64,000 bases of DNA, taken from Collinsella aerofaciens. Lineage in GTDB: Bacteria; Actinomycetota; Coriobacteriia; Coriobacteriales; Coriobacteriaceae. The notes under the pieces were generated by a model, which did not search any database, was not told where the DNA came from, and saw only the letters and a program-made list of their open reading frames with translations. Positions within the stretch are counted from its first letter, which is position 1, and each line of letters opens with the position of its first letter. The position numbers and the translations under genes were made by a program. Location: the NCBI RefSeq assembly GCF_963360655.1, contig NZ_OY725712.1, positions 1,305,902 through 1,369,901 on the forward strand, written 5' to 3'. Below, in pieces: positions 31,448 to 42,100 of the stretch.

Positions 31448-31632
31448 TGTGACAAAGGGACTGAGCCGATTTCATCGGTAATGAGACAAAAACTGTCATA
31501 GAAAAAGACTAAGATATCTTAAGAGACATATGCCGGGCTTGGTATTCCTTGAACGACTGCGGGCATGTGCCAGACTGCCTCGGCCCCCCGGGGAGTGCCC
31601 GGGCAGGTCGCCGTGTGACTGGGGAGGAAATT

Positions 31633-31713
31633 ATGCAGGAGCTCAGAGAGATGACGTCTCGACTCGTGAATATTGCTACCGGGGGGGTGTCTAAGCAGGG
31701 AACTTCCTGGTGA
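31633..31713 (+). other. 26-codon ORF with strong ribosome-binding site ahead of the giant adhesin
   Basis: GGGGAGGA at 31621-31628 precedes the ATG at 31633. The frame gives MQELREMTSRLVNIATGGVS, runs through a G7 tract and stops at 31711-31713. With one G fewer (or two more) it would fuse in frame to the adhesin signal peptide at 31742. It is therefore either a regulatory leader peptide or the true adhesin start in an off state. Confidence 0.6.
31681..31687 (+). repeat. G7 homopolymer ahead of the giant adhesin
   Basis: Seven G lie inside the 26-codon ORF. The tract is shorter than the G10 of the pilus adhesin but in the equivalent position, between a well-placed start codon and the signal peptide. 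Confidence 0.6.
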
Positions 31714-31741
31714 ACATCGGCCGCGCGAGCGGTGGTCCGTC

Positions 31742-34700
31742 ATGTCTTATGGCCGCCGTCGTGGGCTGCGCCCGGTTTCGCCATATGCGATTGTTCTGGC
31801 CCTCGCCGTCGCGCTGACGGCGAGTTTCTTCCTGCCGCTTCGTGCCGAGGCGGCGATCTCCGACCACACGGTTCCGACGACCTCGCCCTCGGGGACGACG
31901 ATCAACCTGTTTGATTACTGGGTGAATCCCGATGACCATCTGTCGGTTTCCGGCAGCGGCGGCGTCAACGCAGGCCACAAGTTCCAGTTTAACGACGGCA
32001 AGGGTGATGGGCCGCTCAACCAATGGACGGGCGGCACGAGCCCGCGGCCCGGCATCGTCAACAACACGCTTTCAGACGGCTACCCGAAGCTTTCCGAAGC
32101 CTTGGGCGACGAGTCCCTCCGCTACCTGTTCGATTCCTCTGCCCAGACCGGCAAGACGTCCCATTTTGGCGTGACGGGCCTCCTCAAGGTTCAGGGCGGC
32201 TACTACGTCTATGACAGCTCCGAAAACTACGCAGCCTACAACGCTGACAAGAATGCCTTCGACATCTATGGCACCTGGGGCATTGACAAAGTGGGCGATT
32301 CGTCCCACCAGGGTCAGTTCTTCCCGTTCGACGCGGCAGACAAGGTGTTCAAAGAGGAAAACGGCCAGCTCGTCCAAACCGGCATCAAGGCAGACAACAC
32401 CGGTGATTCGCGCTACAACGGCGGCAAACCCGTCAACCACCACTTCGGTCTCTCAATGTCCACGCGATTCGTGCAGCCCAAGGGCGGCCTGACGAACAAT
32501 AATAATGACATGACCTTCGAGTTCGCCGGCGATGATGACGTCTGGGTGTTCATCGATGATGTCCTCGTGGGTGATATCGGCGGTATTCACAACCGCGCGA
32601 GTCTGAGCATCAACTTTCATACGGGCGACATTAAGGTAAACGACAATTACAACGGCACGCTGAAGAGCAAGTACCAGGAGGCGGGCAAGGCCGGCGACAC
32701 GAGCTGGGAAGGCAACACCTTCGCCGACGACACCAACCACACCCTCAAGTTCTTCTACCTGGAGCGCGGCGCCACCGACTCCAACATGGAGCTCAAGTTC
32801 AACCTCGTGACGGTGCCCGAGTCCGACATCATAAAGTTCGACCAGGACGGCAAGTTCGTACAGAGCGCCGAGTTCGCGCTGTACAAAACAGACGAGAACT
32901 TTACAGATACGACCAATGACAAGAACGCGCTCCTCGGCTCCGGCACCACGGACGAGGCCGGCCACCTAACGCTCACGAACGACGATGACAACGGCGTCAT
33001 CAACTTCGACGATCTCTACAACAAGAATCACGGTAACAAGTACTACCTCCTGAAGGAGACGCGCGTGCCGGAGGGATACCGCTCGAGTCTCACGGCGACA
33101 GGTGGCAGCATGCAGCTCGAGTACGTGCCCGCGAGCGCTGAGAACGGCGCGGGCGGCGTCATCATCAACCGCGGCGGTATGGATGCGGACAGCGTCGTGT
33201 GGAAGACTGGTGCGTTTGCCGGCGCGAAGGAGACCATCACCGCACCGGTGAACGTGTACAAGGCGGATGATGACCTGACGAAGTCCGACGAGACCGTCAA
33301 CCTGAAGTCTGGCATACTGTTCGCTGTGGTGCTCAAGCGCGATAAAAGCGCAAACGCAGATATCAAAAATCAGAACAATTGGTACGCCGTGTCGGGCGAC
33401 CCATCGACGGGAATGGGGTACACCCTCGCCGAGAAGCCGAGCAAGGCCGGCGCTATCGAGGCGGCGAAGAAGGACCTGCACGCCTTCACGCTCAACACGA
33501 GCGGCCAGTACCAGGTAGAGATTCAAAATCTGCCCGGTGACATCTCCAAGTACTACTACCTGCTGAGCGGTGATGCCCGCAAGGATGCCGAGTACACGGT
33601 GGCCATCTACCACACAACGGAGAGCTCCATCGCCAACGCGAAGCCCGAGAACACCGTCCACGTGTACAGCGACGGCATCGCAGACGGCACGAACTTCAAG
33701 CGGCAGTTCGCCACGCGCCTGCTCGTCACGAACATCCAGAACCGCCTGTTCGTGCAGAAGACCGATACCGAGGGTAAGCCCGTTGACGGGGCGAAGTTCG
33801 CCCTGTACACCTCCAGACAGGTGACAACAGACGCGAACGGCAAGGTCGTGCTCAAGGGCGAGCAGACCCCCTACGACACCCTGACGACGGGGTCGGTCGG
33901 CAACCCGGTCCCGCTCGAAGGTGCGGGCATATTCCCGAATACAAGCGCCGGTAACAGGCCGCTCGTGAATGGAACTTACTTCCTAAAGGAGGTCTCGGCT
34001 CCCAAGGGCTTCCTGCTTAACGATACGCTCACCAAGGTGATTGTGGACGATTACGGCGTCCATGCCGATGCTGGTACGGACGATGACGGCGTTTCGACGT
34101 TCGTGGGCCCGGGCGCGCTCATGAAGAGTCTGGGCCAGTTTGGCGCAGAGGGCGACATCGACAACACGCTCACGTGGATCAAGGGCCAGCGCCAGACGTC
34201 CGACGGGACGCTCGACGGCAACGACAACCTTTCCTGGAACAATGACGCCAAGGGCGGCGAGGATGAGGTGCACCTCAAGTACGGCGCCAACGGACGTGTC
34301 TACCAGTATGGGCCCACCGAGGAAGGCAAACCTTATTGCTTGGAGACCGAGACGGGCTGGATACGTATGGGCATCACGCAGGACGTGCCTGGTGACACTA
34401 ATGCGAAGGGCGCCCGTGCCAATCTGGACGACATGAATTTGAACGCCCTGTTCACAGGTGCCACCTGCGTGCGCGTGGCGAACGAACGCGAGGCGAGCCT
34501 CGAGGTGACGAAGAAGGTTGCCCTGCCCGATGGCCTGACGGGCAATAAGGACGCGGAGTTCACCTTCAAGTTCACCGTGCCCACGACGGCGGGGAAGACG
34601 TACAAGGCCGCGGTGTTTGAGAACGCGGGGACCGCAAGCGAGAAGCAGGTCGGCAAAATGTTCGACCTCGAGAACGGCCGCGAGCAGACCATCACGGCCG

Positions 34701-37700
34701 ACCAGACGATCCGCGTGTACGGTCTCGCCGAGGGTGACCAGTACGCGGTGCAGGAGCTGACCGATACGGACAAGATGCCGGCCGGCTTCACGCTGACCAA
34801 GCGCGAGCAGGGCGGCAACGCCCTGAGCGGCGAGGACGACAGCATCTCCGGCACGATTGCGAAGCAGAACGCCAACGGCACGTTGGCCGAAGCCAACAAG
34901 CTGGTATTCACGAATACCTACAGCGTAAAGCCGCCGGTGACGCTCACCAATGCGTTCTGGGCGCAGAAGGTGCTCCGGGGCCGTGACTGGAAGGATGGCG
35001 ATAGCTTCAAGATTTACCTGCGCGCGGACAAGGGAACGCCGATGCCCGCCAGTGCCAAGGATGCGCCCGTGAGTGGTATGAAGCAGGTTGTGAAGACCGT
35101 CAAGAACGGGGACAAGTTCGACTTCGGCAATATTGAGTACGCCAAGCCCGGCACCTACACCTATCTCATTGCCGAGGCCACGCCGTCTCAAAACGACGCT
35201 AGCTGGCTGCCCGGGTTCGGGTATTCAAGCGCTTCCTACCGCGTCACGGTGACGGTGAAGGATAGCGGCGACGGCACGCTGTCGCAGCCGGCAGTCAAGA
35301 TGGAGCAGACCTACACCGACGACGGCGTGAGCCATGAGGACAGCCCGATCGAGGTCGCTGACAAAATCGCCAAGATCACGAACGCCTATAACACCGATGA
35401 GGAGACCATCTCCTTCAACGTGCAGAAGACGTATGCCGACCAGTCCGGTGCAAATCCGCTTGTGAAGGATAAGTTCACGTTCCAGCTCGAGGCACTCGGC
35501 GGGATGAAGAATGATGCCGTGCCGAGTGGAGCCATCGATTTCGGCAAGCTCGCCACCTCCTACAGCGTCGGTGCCAGCAAGGTCCCCATGCCTAAGGGGT
35601 GCACGTCCACCACGACCACGGCGAAGAACGATGACGACGGTATCGCTGCGTTCCCGCAGATCACCTATACGATGGAGAGCGAGAACCTCACCTACGTGTA
35701 CAAGGTGACCGAGGTCAAGGATTCCGATACATCGACGTCCAGTGGCATAGGCTACGACGATACGGTGTACTACGTGCTGGTGAAGAACCAGCAGGTTGAT
35801 AACGAGTCTGGGACGGGTAAGTGCCTGTCCTCCACGGCCACGTATTGGAAGGCCGACGGCACGCAGCTGACGGACACGGGTGGATATATCCCGTTCAAGA
35901 ACACCTACACGGTGACGCAGACGACGTCGGCACCGGTTACTGTGCAGAAGACGCTGGCTGGGCGTGCGTGGGAGACGAGCGATGCGTTCGACTTCACCCT
36001 GACGCCAGCGGATGATGCGACGAGGGATGCGGTTAAAAACAAGGTCGTTACCCAGAGGAAGGCTACCGACTCCGATGAGACCGGCGATCTGACGACTAAG
36101 GTTGAGATCGCAGGCGCCGGTGACGCGACGCGTTCTGCAACCTTCGGTGTGGGCGACCTGGTGTTCACCAAGTCGGGCACGTATACGTTCAATGTGAACG
36201 AGACGAAGCCGACCGACGCGGATAAGACTGGTATTGCGTATGACGGCCATACGTCCACGGTGACGTACACAGTGACCGATATCGAGAACGGCAAGCACAC
36301 CGGTAAGCTGACCGCGTCGGTTGCGTACGACAACAAGCAGGCGACGACGGATGCCGACCGGCAGGTGACGGACGCCGCCGCGTTCACCAACATCTATGCG
36401 GCCTCTGGTACCTACGCGGGCATCGATGTGACCAAGACTCTGGTTGGTACCCCGCTGAAGAATGGCATGTTCCCGTTCACCATCGAGGCGATGACGTATA
36501 ACGGTACGACGGCCCCGGAGCCGGCTGATACCGATAAGTCGTTCAAGAACACCGTGGGCAAGGATGACGGTGACGATACGCAGACCGCCACGATGTCCGG
36601 CAAGCTGAAGATGAACTTCACGCAGCTGAGCTACAACAAGGTGTATGTGTACAAGGTGTCTGAGGCGCATGGCGCCAACGCTGGTGGATACACGTATGAC
36701 ACCGAGTACCCCGGTGACGCCTACGTGCTCATTGCGGTGAAGCCGAATCCGGACAACAAAGGCCAGCTCTACACCGAGACGACCATCGCGAAGGGCCCGG
36801 GCGTGACGGCGCTTGTTGGCGGGGGCGGCAACGTTGATGCGCTGACGGCCGAGGCGATTAAGGGCCTCGATACCACGACCAACTACGTGAAGACGGTCTC
36901 GAGTCGCAATGCGAAGCCCGCTACGCCTACCGTCCCGTTCAAGAACAGTTACAAGTCAGACGCCAGCGACGAGCTGACCCCGCAGGTGACGAAGAAGATC
37001 TCCGGTGTTGAGAGCACGGAGAAGGCGTTCTCGTTCACGCTGACCGCCACGGAAGAGACACAGCAGAAGATCGCCGCCGGCGACTTGGGTGTGTCGGACG
37101 ACCTGGCGGGCGACGCGCACGCGGAGTCCAAGGCCACGAAGGACAAGATTATCAAGGACAAGGGCCAGACGGTCGACTTCTCGAATATGACGTTCAACAA
37201 GGCGGGCGAGTACACGTTCACGCTCACCGAGGTGCACAACGCTGATGATGATCCCGCAGCGGACGGCGTGCAGAACGCCGGCTGGACGATGGACGCCTCC
37301 GCTTACACCGCCACGGTGACGGTGGAGGACGTGGACGCCAAGCTGACCGTCACGGGCGTGACGGTGAAGAAGGATGGTGACGCTGAGGCCAAGCCCATCA
37401 AGGCTGAGGTCAAGGACGGCAAGGTGAACCTCGCCACCTTTACCAACAGCTATGCTGCGAAGGGTTCCGTGACCCTGGCGGCGAAGAAACGCTTTACGGG
37501 CGGTGCGCTCGCGGGGAACGACTTCTCGTTCGCTCTGTACAAGGGTGACAAGGCGGAAGGCACGCCCATTGAGACCGTCACGAACGACGAGAAGGGCAAC
37601 ATTACCTTCCAGCCCATCAACTACACCGAGGCAGGTGACTACGAGTACACCATCAAGGAAGTTACCGGTAACGACCAGACCATCGTCTACGACGGTCAGA

Positions 37701-40700
37701 AAGTGAAGGTCAAGGTCAGCGTTACCGATAACAAGAACGGCACGCTGGACGCGACCGTCACCTACGGCGGCGATAAGGCCGTGCCGACCTTCACCAACGT
37801 GAAGCCGACGACGGACGTTACCGTCGAGGCCACGAAAGTTCTCGCGGGCAAGGCGCTGACGGACGGCGCGTTCGCCTTCGGCCTGTACCAAGGCGACACG
37901 TCCACGGGTAATCCCGTCAAGATCGTCCAGAACGACAAGGAGGGCAAGATCAATCTTGCCCTCACCGGTCTGACCATCGGCGAGTACGACTACAAACTCA
38001 AGGAGGAGAACGTCGGTGCCGATCCGACTATCACCTACGACACCAAGGCGGTGAAGGTTCACGTCTCGGTGAAGGCGGAGGGCGACAAGGCGAAGGCGAC
38101 CGTCACCTATGACGGCAAGAACGATGCCCCGACCTTCACTAACAAGTACCAGCCCGCCGAGACCTCGGTGGCGCTCACGGCGAAGAAGGCCTATGTGAAG
38201 CCCGACAACACGCCGGCCACGCTCAAGGGCGGCGAGTTCACCTTCGACCTGTACGAGGGCGACCTGACGGCTGAGCAGCTGAAGGGCAAGCAACCCATCC
38301 GGAGCGCCAAGAACAGCGAGGACGGCACCGTCACCTTCCCGGCCATCGACTACACCAAGGCCGGCGAGTACAAATACACCGTCGCGGAACAGGAGGGCGA
38401 CCTGTCCCACGTGACCTACGACGCTACGGTGCACCATGCCGTGGTGAAGGTCATGGACAATGCCGGCAAGCTGGACGCCGCTGTTACCTACGATGGTGAC
38501 AAGGCCAATGCCCCCACCTTCACGAACACCTACACCGCAAAGGGATCCGTGGAGCTGACGGCGACCAAGATCGTTGCGGTCGCGCCGGGCTTCACGCACG
38601 ACACCAAGCTGAAGGGCGGCGAATACACGTTCGAGCTGAAGGACGCCGACGGCAAGGTGCTCGGCACCACGACGAACAAGGCCGATGGCACGGTGAAGTT
38701 CACGCGCAAGTTCACGCTCTCCAACCTGGGCGGCGCTGCGAGCAAGGACTTCACCTACACCATCGCGGAGAAGCCGGGCACGGAGCCGGGCATGGTCTAC
38801 GACACCCATGCGCTCATCTACAAGGTGACGGTCGCGGACGATGGCACCGGCTCGCTGACGGCCACACCGCAGGTAACGAGTGGAGACAAGACCTTCACGA
38901 ACACGTACCACCCGAAGGAGACCTCGGTAACGCTCAAGGCGACGAAGCGCTTCACGGGTGGCGAGCTCGCAGGGGGCGACTTCACGTTCCAGCTGCTCGA
39001 CAAGGATGGCAACGTGATCCAGACCGTCCAGAATGACAAGGACGGCAAGGTCGCCTTCCAGGCAATCAGCTACGACACGCCGGGCGATCACGACTACACC
39101 ATCAAGGAGGTTGCCGGCAACGACCCGACCGTCGTGTACGACACGAAGGACGTGAAGGTCCACATCAAGGTCTCCGATGAGAAGGGCGAGCTAAAGGCGA
39201 CCGCCACCTACGACGGCGAGGCCGACGTTCCGACCTTCACCAACTCGAAGCCGACGACGGACGTTACCGTCGAGGCGACGAAGATCCTCACGGGCAAGGA
39301 CCTGACGGCCGACGCGTTCACCTTCGGCCTGTACGACCAGGCCGGCAACGAGGTCGCCAAGGGCACCAACGACCGGGGCGGCAAGGTCGAGCTGGCCGTC
39401 AAGAACCTGAACCTGGGCGAGTACGACTACACGCTCAAGGAGGAGAAAGCCGGCCAGACCGTCGACGGCGTGGCCTACGACGCCAAGAAAGTCAAGGTCC
39501 ACGTCAAGGTAGAGCAGAACCAGGGCGACAACAACAAGACGAAGGTGACCGTCACCTATGACGGTGCCGCTACGGCTCCCACCTTCAACAACACCTACGA
39601 CGCAAAGGGTTCCGTAATCCTGACGGCGACCAAGACCATCAAGGTTGCGGACGGCTTCGACCACACGACGAAGCCCGCGGACGGCGAGTTCACCTTCGAC
39701 CTGAAGGACGCTGCCGGCAACGTGCTCGACACCGCGAAGAACGATGCAAACGGCAAGGTCAGCTTCACGCGCGAGTTCCAGCTCTCCGACTTGGACGGCG
39801 CCGCGAGCAAGGACTTCACCTACACCATCGTGGAGCAGCCGGGCGCGGAGCCGGGCATGGTCTATGACAGCCATCCCCTCACCTATACGGTGACGGTCAC
39901 GGACGGCGGGAACGGAGCACTGAATGCGAAGGCGATCGTGACGAGCGCATCCGGCTCGGATACCTTCACCAACACCTACCAGCCGGCCGCGACCGGCCTG
40001 GCCCTCGGTGCGCAGAAGAGCTATGTGAAGAAGGACGACAACACGCCGATCGTCCCCAAGTGCGGCGAGTTCACCTTCGATGTGTACGAGGGCAACCTGA
40101 CGGCTGAGCAGCTTGCCGGGGCCAAGCCCGTCCGGACCGCGACCAACGGCGCGGACGGAAGTGTTAACTTCGACGCCTTCTCCTACGCGAAGCCGGGCAC
40201 GCACGAGTACACCATCGTGGAGCGGAAGGGTGATCTGGCCTACGTGACCTACGACGCCGCGGTGCACCATGCCGTGGTGACGGTTGCTGACAATGCCGGC
40301 ACGCTGCAGGCGAGCGTCGCCTACGACGGCACGAATGTCACGAAGCCCAGCTTCACCAACACCTACGAGGCACAGGCGACGGACTCCGGCGCGATCGCCC
40401 TCACCAAGAGCGTTGACGTGCACGACGGCAGCTATCAGCTAAAGGCGGGAGACTTCGCCTTCGAGCTGGTGGGGTCTGACGGCTCGGTGATCCAGACCCA
40501 GAAGAACGATGCGCACGGCAAGGTTGCCTTCGACAAGCTGACCTTCGACCATGCGGGCACCTTTACCTACACGGTCCGCGAGGTGCAGCCGACGGGGGAC
40601 GCGCCGGGCGTGCCGGGCGTGACCTACACCGGCAAGACGTACACCCTGACCTACGTGGTGAAGGACAACAACGACGGCAAGCTGGCGGTAGAGAGCTCCA

Positions 40701-42019
40701 CGGCGAAGCCGAGCAAGGGCACCGAGAACGGCGTCACCCCCAACACCATGACGTTTGCGAACAGCTACCAGCCGGGCGCGACCTCCTACCAGATCTCCGG
40801 CATCAAGGTGCTTGAGAATACCGATTCGGCCACCATGCGGACGCCCGCCGATGGCGAGTTCACGTTCGCGCTGATTGACGCGGCCACCGGGCAGGAGATT
40901 GACCGGACCACGAACGCGGGTATCGCGTTTACCTTCAAGGCCATCTCGTACACTGCGACTGGTTCGCATACGTACCAGGTGAAGGAGGTTGCGGGCCAAG
41001 ATGGCACCATCACTTACAGCGATGCGGTGTTGGATGTGACGGTGAGCGTGACCGACGACGGCAGCGGCCAGCTGACCGCGACGGCGAACAAGACGGCCGC
41101 GGATCTGACCTTCACCAACATCTACACGCCGACGGCAACGACGGCGACGATTACCGGAACGAAGGCTCTGACCGGCCGCGACTTGGCCGAGGGTGAGTTC
41201 TCCTTCGACCTGAAGGACGCCGACGGTAACGTGGTGCAGACGGTGCAGAACGGCGCCGACGGCACGTTTGGCTTCGCGCCGCTGCAGCTGGACAAGGTGG
41301 GGACGTACGTCTACACCGTGTCCGAGCGGGCAGGGGCGACGGCGAACGGCGTCACCTACGACACGACGGTCTTTACCGCGACGGTGACGGTGACGGAGAA
41401 TGCGGAGACGCACGCGCTGGAGGCGCAGGTTGCCTACAGCAAGGGCGGCAAGGCTGCGGATGCGGTGGCATTCAGCAACAGCTACGCGCCGGCCGCGACT
41501 GAGGTGAAGCTGGGGGCCTCCAAGGTGCTGAGCGGCGAAGACCTTAAGGAAGGGCAGTTCTCCTTCCAGCTGAAGGATGCCGACGGCAAGGTGCTGCAGA
41601 CCGCCAAGAACGCGGCGGACGGCACGGTGGGCTTCGAGGCGATCTCGTACGACAAGCCCGGGACGTACGCCTACAGCATCTCCGAGGTGGACGACGGTCA
41701 GAAGAACGTGACGTACGACGCGGCCGAGCACCGGGTAACGGTGACGGTGACGGACGACGGTGCGGGCCATCTGGTGGCGACGGTAACCTATGACGGTGAC
41801 GTGGCGCCGGTGTTCAAGAACACGTACACGCCGCCGACCACCCCGCCGGTCAACCCGCCGACGGAGCCGCCCACCAACCCACCGGTGTCGAAGGAGGAGA
41901 AGCCGGGTCTGCCGAACATGGGCGATACCAGCTTGTCGCCGATGGCCCTGGGTGGCATCGCGGGCGGCGCGGTGGTGCTGATCGCCGCAGGCGTGATTCT
42001 GCGGCGCCGGAACCGGTAA
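31742..42019 (+). CDS. Giant sortase-anchored surface protein with about 17 pilin-type isopeptide domains
   Basis: From the ATG at 31742 the protein has 3,425 residues. A signal peptide ends LRAEA (about residue 37). Residues about 45-370 form a fibro-slime/PA14-like domain (DDDVWVFIDDVLVGDIGGIH). Two SpaA/Cna_B-like domains follow (YYLLKETRVPEGY; FVQKTDTEGKPVDGAKFALY ... FLKEVSAPKGF), then a DUF7601-like domain (TKKVALPDGLTGNKDAEFTF). About 17 Spy0128-type domains come next, each near 115-130 residues and ending in variants of TFTNTY. A Pro-rich wall-spanning tail leads to LPNMG, a hydrophobic helix and RRRNR. LPNMG is an LPXTG variant for the housekeeping sortase, which is not in this window. 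The upstream region 31448-31741 holds a GC-rich leader and the 26-codon ORF. The ribosome-binding site before 31742 is weak. Confidence 0.88.
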   Translation: MSYGRRRGLRPVSPYAIVLALAVALTASFFLPLRAEAAISDHTVPTTSPSGTTINLFDYWVNPDDHLSVSGSGGVNAGHKFQFNDGKGDGPLNQWTGGTSPRPGIVNNTLSDGYPKLSEALGDESLRYLFDSSAQTGKTSHFGVTGLLKVQGGYYVYDSSENYAAYNADKNAFDIYGTWGIDKVGDSSHQGQFFPFDAADKVFKEENGQLVQTGIKADNTGDSRYNGGKPVNHHFGLSMSTRFVQPKGGLTNNNNDMTFEFAGDDDVWVFIDDVLVGDIGGIHNRASLSINFHTGDIKVNDNYNGTLKSKYQEAGKAGDTSWEGNTFADDTNHTLKFFYLERGATDSNMELKFNLVTVPESDIIKFDQDGKFVQSAEFALYKTDENFTDTTNDKNALLGSGTTDEAGHLTLTNDDDNGVINFDDLYNKNHGNKYYLLKETRVPEGYRSSLTATGGSMQLEYVPASAENGAGGVIINRGGMDADSVVWKTGAFAGAKETITAPVNVYKADDDLTKSDETVNLKSGILFAVVLKRDKSANADIKNQNNWYAVSGDPSTGMGYTLAEKPSKAGAIEAAKKDLHAFTLNTSGQYQVEIQNLPGDISKYYYLLSGDARKDAEYTVAIYHTTESSIANAKPENTVHVYSDGIADGTNFKRQFATRLLVTNIQNRLFVQKTDTEGKPVDGAKFALYTSRQVTTDANGKVVLKGEQTPYDTLTTGSVGNPVPLEGAGIFPNTSAGNRPLVNGTYFLKEVSAPKGFLLNDTLTKVIVDDYGVHADAGTDDDGVSTFVGPGALMKSLGQFGAEGDIDNTLTWIKGQRQTSDGTLDGNDNLSWNNDAKGGEDEVHLKYGANGRVYQYGPTEEGKPYCLETETGWIRMGITQDVPGDTNAKGARANLDDMNLNALFTGATCVRVANEREASLEVTKKVALPDGLTGNKDAEFTFKFTVPTTAGKTYKAAVFENAGTASEKQVGKMFDLENGREQTITADQTIRVYGLAEGDQYAVQELTDTDKMPAGFTLTKREQGGNALSGEDDSISGTIAKQNANGTLAEANKLVFTNTYSVKPPVTLTNAFWAQKVLRGRDWKDGDSFKIYLRADKGTPMPASAKDAPVSGMKQVVKTVKNGDKFDFGNIEYAKPGTYTYLIAEATPSQNDASWLPGFGYSSASYRVTVTVKDSGDGTLSQPAVKMEQTYTDDGVSHEDSPIEVADKIAKITNAYNTDEETISFNVQKTYADQSGANPLVKDKFTFQLEALGGMKNDAVPSGAIDFGKLATSYSVGASKVPMPKGCTSTTTTAKNDDDGIAAFPQITYTMESENLTYVYKVTEVKDSDTSTSSGIGYDDTVYYVLVKNQQVDNESGTGKCLSSTATYWKADGTQLTDTGGYIPFKNTYTVTQTTSAPVTVQKTLAGRAWETSDAFDFTLTPADDATRDAVKNKVVTQRKATDSDETGDLTTKVEIAGAGDATRSATFGVGDLVFTKSGTYTFNVNETKPTDADKTGIAYDGHTSTVTYTVTDIENGKHTGKLTASVAYDNKQATTDADRQVTDAAAFTNIYAASGTYAGIDVTKTLVGTPLKNGMFPFTIEAMTYNGTTAPEPADTDKSFKNTVGKDDGDDTQTATMSGKLKMNFTQLSYNKVYVYKVSEAHGANAGGYTYDTEYPGDAYVLIAVKPNPDNKGQLYTETTIAKGPGVTALVGGGGNVDALTAEAIKGLDTTTNYVKTVSSRNAKPATPTVPFKNSYKSDASDELTPQVTKKISGVESTEKAFSFTLTATEETQQKIAAGDLGVSDDLAGDAHAESKATKDKIIKDKGQTVDFSNMTFNKAGEYTFTLTEVHNADDDPAADGVQNAGWTMDASAYTATVTVEDVDAKLTVTGVTVKKDGDAEAKPIKAEVKDGKVNLATFTNSYAAKGSVTLAAKKRFTGGALAGNDFSFALYKGDKAEGTPIETVTNDEKGNITFQPINYTEAGDYEYTIKEVTGNDQTIVYDGQKVKVKVSVTDNKNGTLDATVTYGGDKAVPTFTNVKPTTDVTVEATKVLAGKALTDGAFAFGLYQGDTSTGNPVKIVQNDKEGKINLALTGLTIGEYDYKLKEENVGADPTITYDTKAVKVHVSVKAEGDKAKATVTYDGKNDAPTFTNKYQPAETSVALTAKKAYVKPDNTPATLKGGEFTFDLYEGDLTAEQLKGKQPIRSAKNSEDGTVTFPAIDYTKAGEYKYTVAEQEGDLSHVTYDATVHHAVVKVMDNAGKLDAAVTYDGDKANAPTFTNTYTAKGSVELTATKIVAVAPGFTHDTKLKGGEYTFELKDADGKVLGTTTNKADGTVKFTRKFTLSNLGGAASKDFTYTIAEKPGTEPGMVYDTHALIYKVTVADDGTGSLTATPQVTSGDKTFTNTYHPKETSVTLKATKRFTGGELAGGDFTFQLLDKDGNVIQTVQNDKDGKVAFQAISYDTPGDHDYTIKEVAGNDPTVVYDTKDVKVHIKVSDEKGELKATATYDGEADVPTFTNSKPTTDVTVEATKILTGKDLTADAFTFGLYDQAGNEVAKGTNDRGGKVELAVKNLNLGEYDYTLKEEKAGQTVDGVAYDAKKVKVHVKVEQNQGDNNKTKVTVTYDGAATAPTFNNTYDAKGSVILTATKTIKVADGFDHTTKPADGEFTFDLKDAAGNVLDTAKNDANGKVSFTREFQLSDLDGAASKDFTYTIVEQPGAEPGMVYDSHPLTYTVTVTDGGNGALNAKAIVTSASGSDTFTNTYQPAATGLALGAQKSYVKKDDNTPIVPKCGEFTFDVYEGNLTAEQLAGAKPVRTATNGADGSVNFDAFSYAKPGTHEYTIVERKGDLAYVTYDAAVHHAVVTVADNAGTLQASVAYDGTNVTKPSFTNTYEAQATDSGAIALTKSVDVHDGSYQLKAGDFAFELVGSDGSVIQTQKNDAHGKVAFDKLTFDHAGTFTYTVREVQPTGDAPGVPGVTYTGKTYTLTYVVKDNNDGKLAVESSTAKPSKGTENGVTPNTMTFANSYQPGATSYQISGIKVLENTDSATMRTPADGEFTFALIDAATGQEIDRTTNAGIAFTFKAISYTATGSHTYQVKEVAGQDGTITYSDAVLDVTVSVTDDGSGQLTATANKTAADLTFTNIYTPTATTATITGTKALTGRDLAEGEFSFDLKDADGNVVQTVQNGADGTFGFAPLQLDKVGTYVYTVSERAGATANGVTYDTTVFTATVTVTENAETHALEAQVAYSKGGKAADAVAFSNSYAPAATEVKLGASKVLSGEDLKEGQFSFQLKDADGKVLQTAKNAADGTVGFEAISYDKPGTYAYSISEVDDGQKNVTYDAAEHRVTVTVTDDGAGHLVATVTYDGDVAPVFKNTYTPPTTPPVNPPTEPPTNPPVSKEEKPGLPNMGDTSLSPMALGGIAGGAVVLIAAGVILRRRNR
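37454..40365 (+). repeat. Duplicated four-domain block inside the giant adhesin
   Basis: Domains 6-9 (37454-38905) and 10-13 (38911-40365) are four paired types. Starts are KRFTGG, KPTTDVTVEATK, a YVKPDNTP-type and a TATKIV...GFTH-type. The order is a-b-c-d in the first block and a-b-d-c in the second. Bases 37802-37830 and 39248-39276 are nearly identical, which would allow recombination and length variation. Confidence 0.7.
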
Positions 42020-42048
42020 CTGCGGCGGCCGAGAAGGGCTTTGATTGA

Positions 42049-42086
42049 GGGCGGGTGGTCGCAGGGCGCGGCCACCCGCCCTTTTC
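42049..42086 (+). terminator. Rho-independent terminator after the giant adhesin
   Basis: A perfect 10-bp stem (GGGCGGGTGG/CCACCCGCCC) is followed by TTTT. Confidence 0.85.
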
Positions 42087-42100
42087 GGTGAAAGGCTATG

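Noticed and set aside
31530-31625. GC-rich leader of the giant adhesin as a cyclic-di-GMP or cobalamin riboswitch
   Set aside because: I could pair parts of it (GGCA/TGCC and GC-rich stems), but the conserved core bases of either riboswitch class are not present.
35225-41770. Several 400-735-codon minus-strand frames opposite the giant adhesin
   Set aside because: They repeat with the domain periodicity of the adhesin and have no motifs, so they are shadows of repetitive coding DNA.
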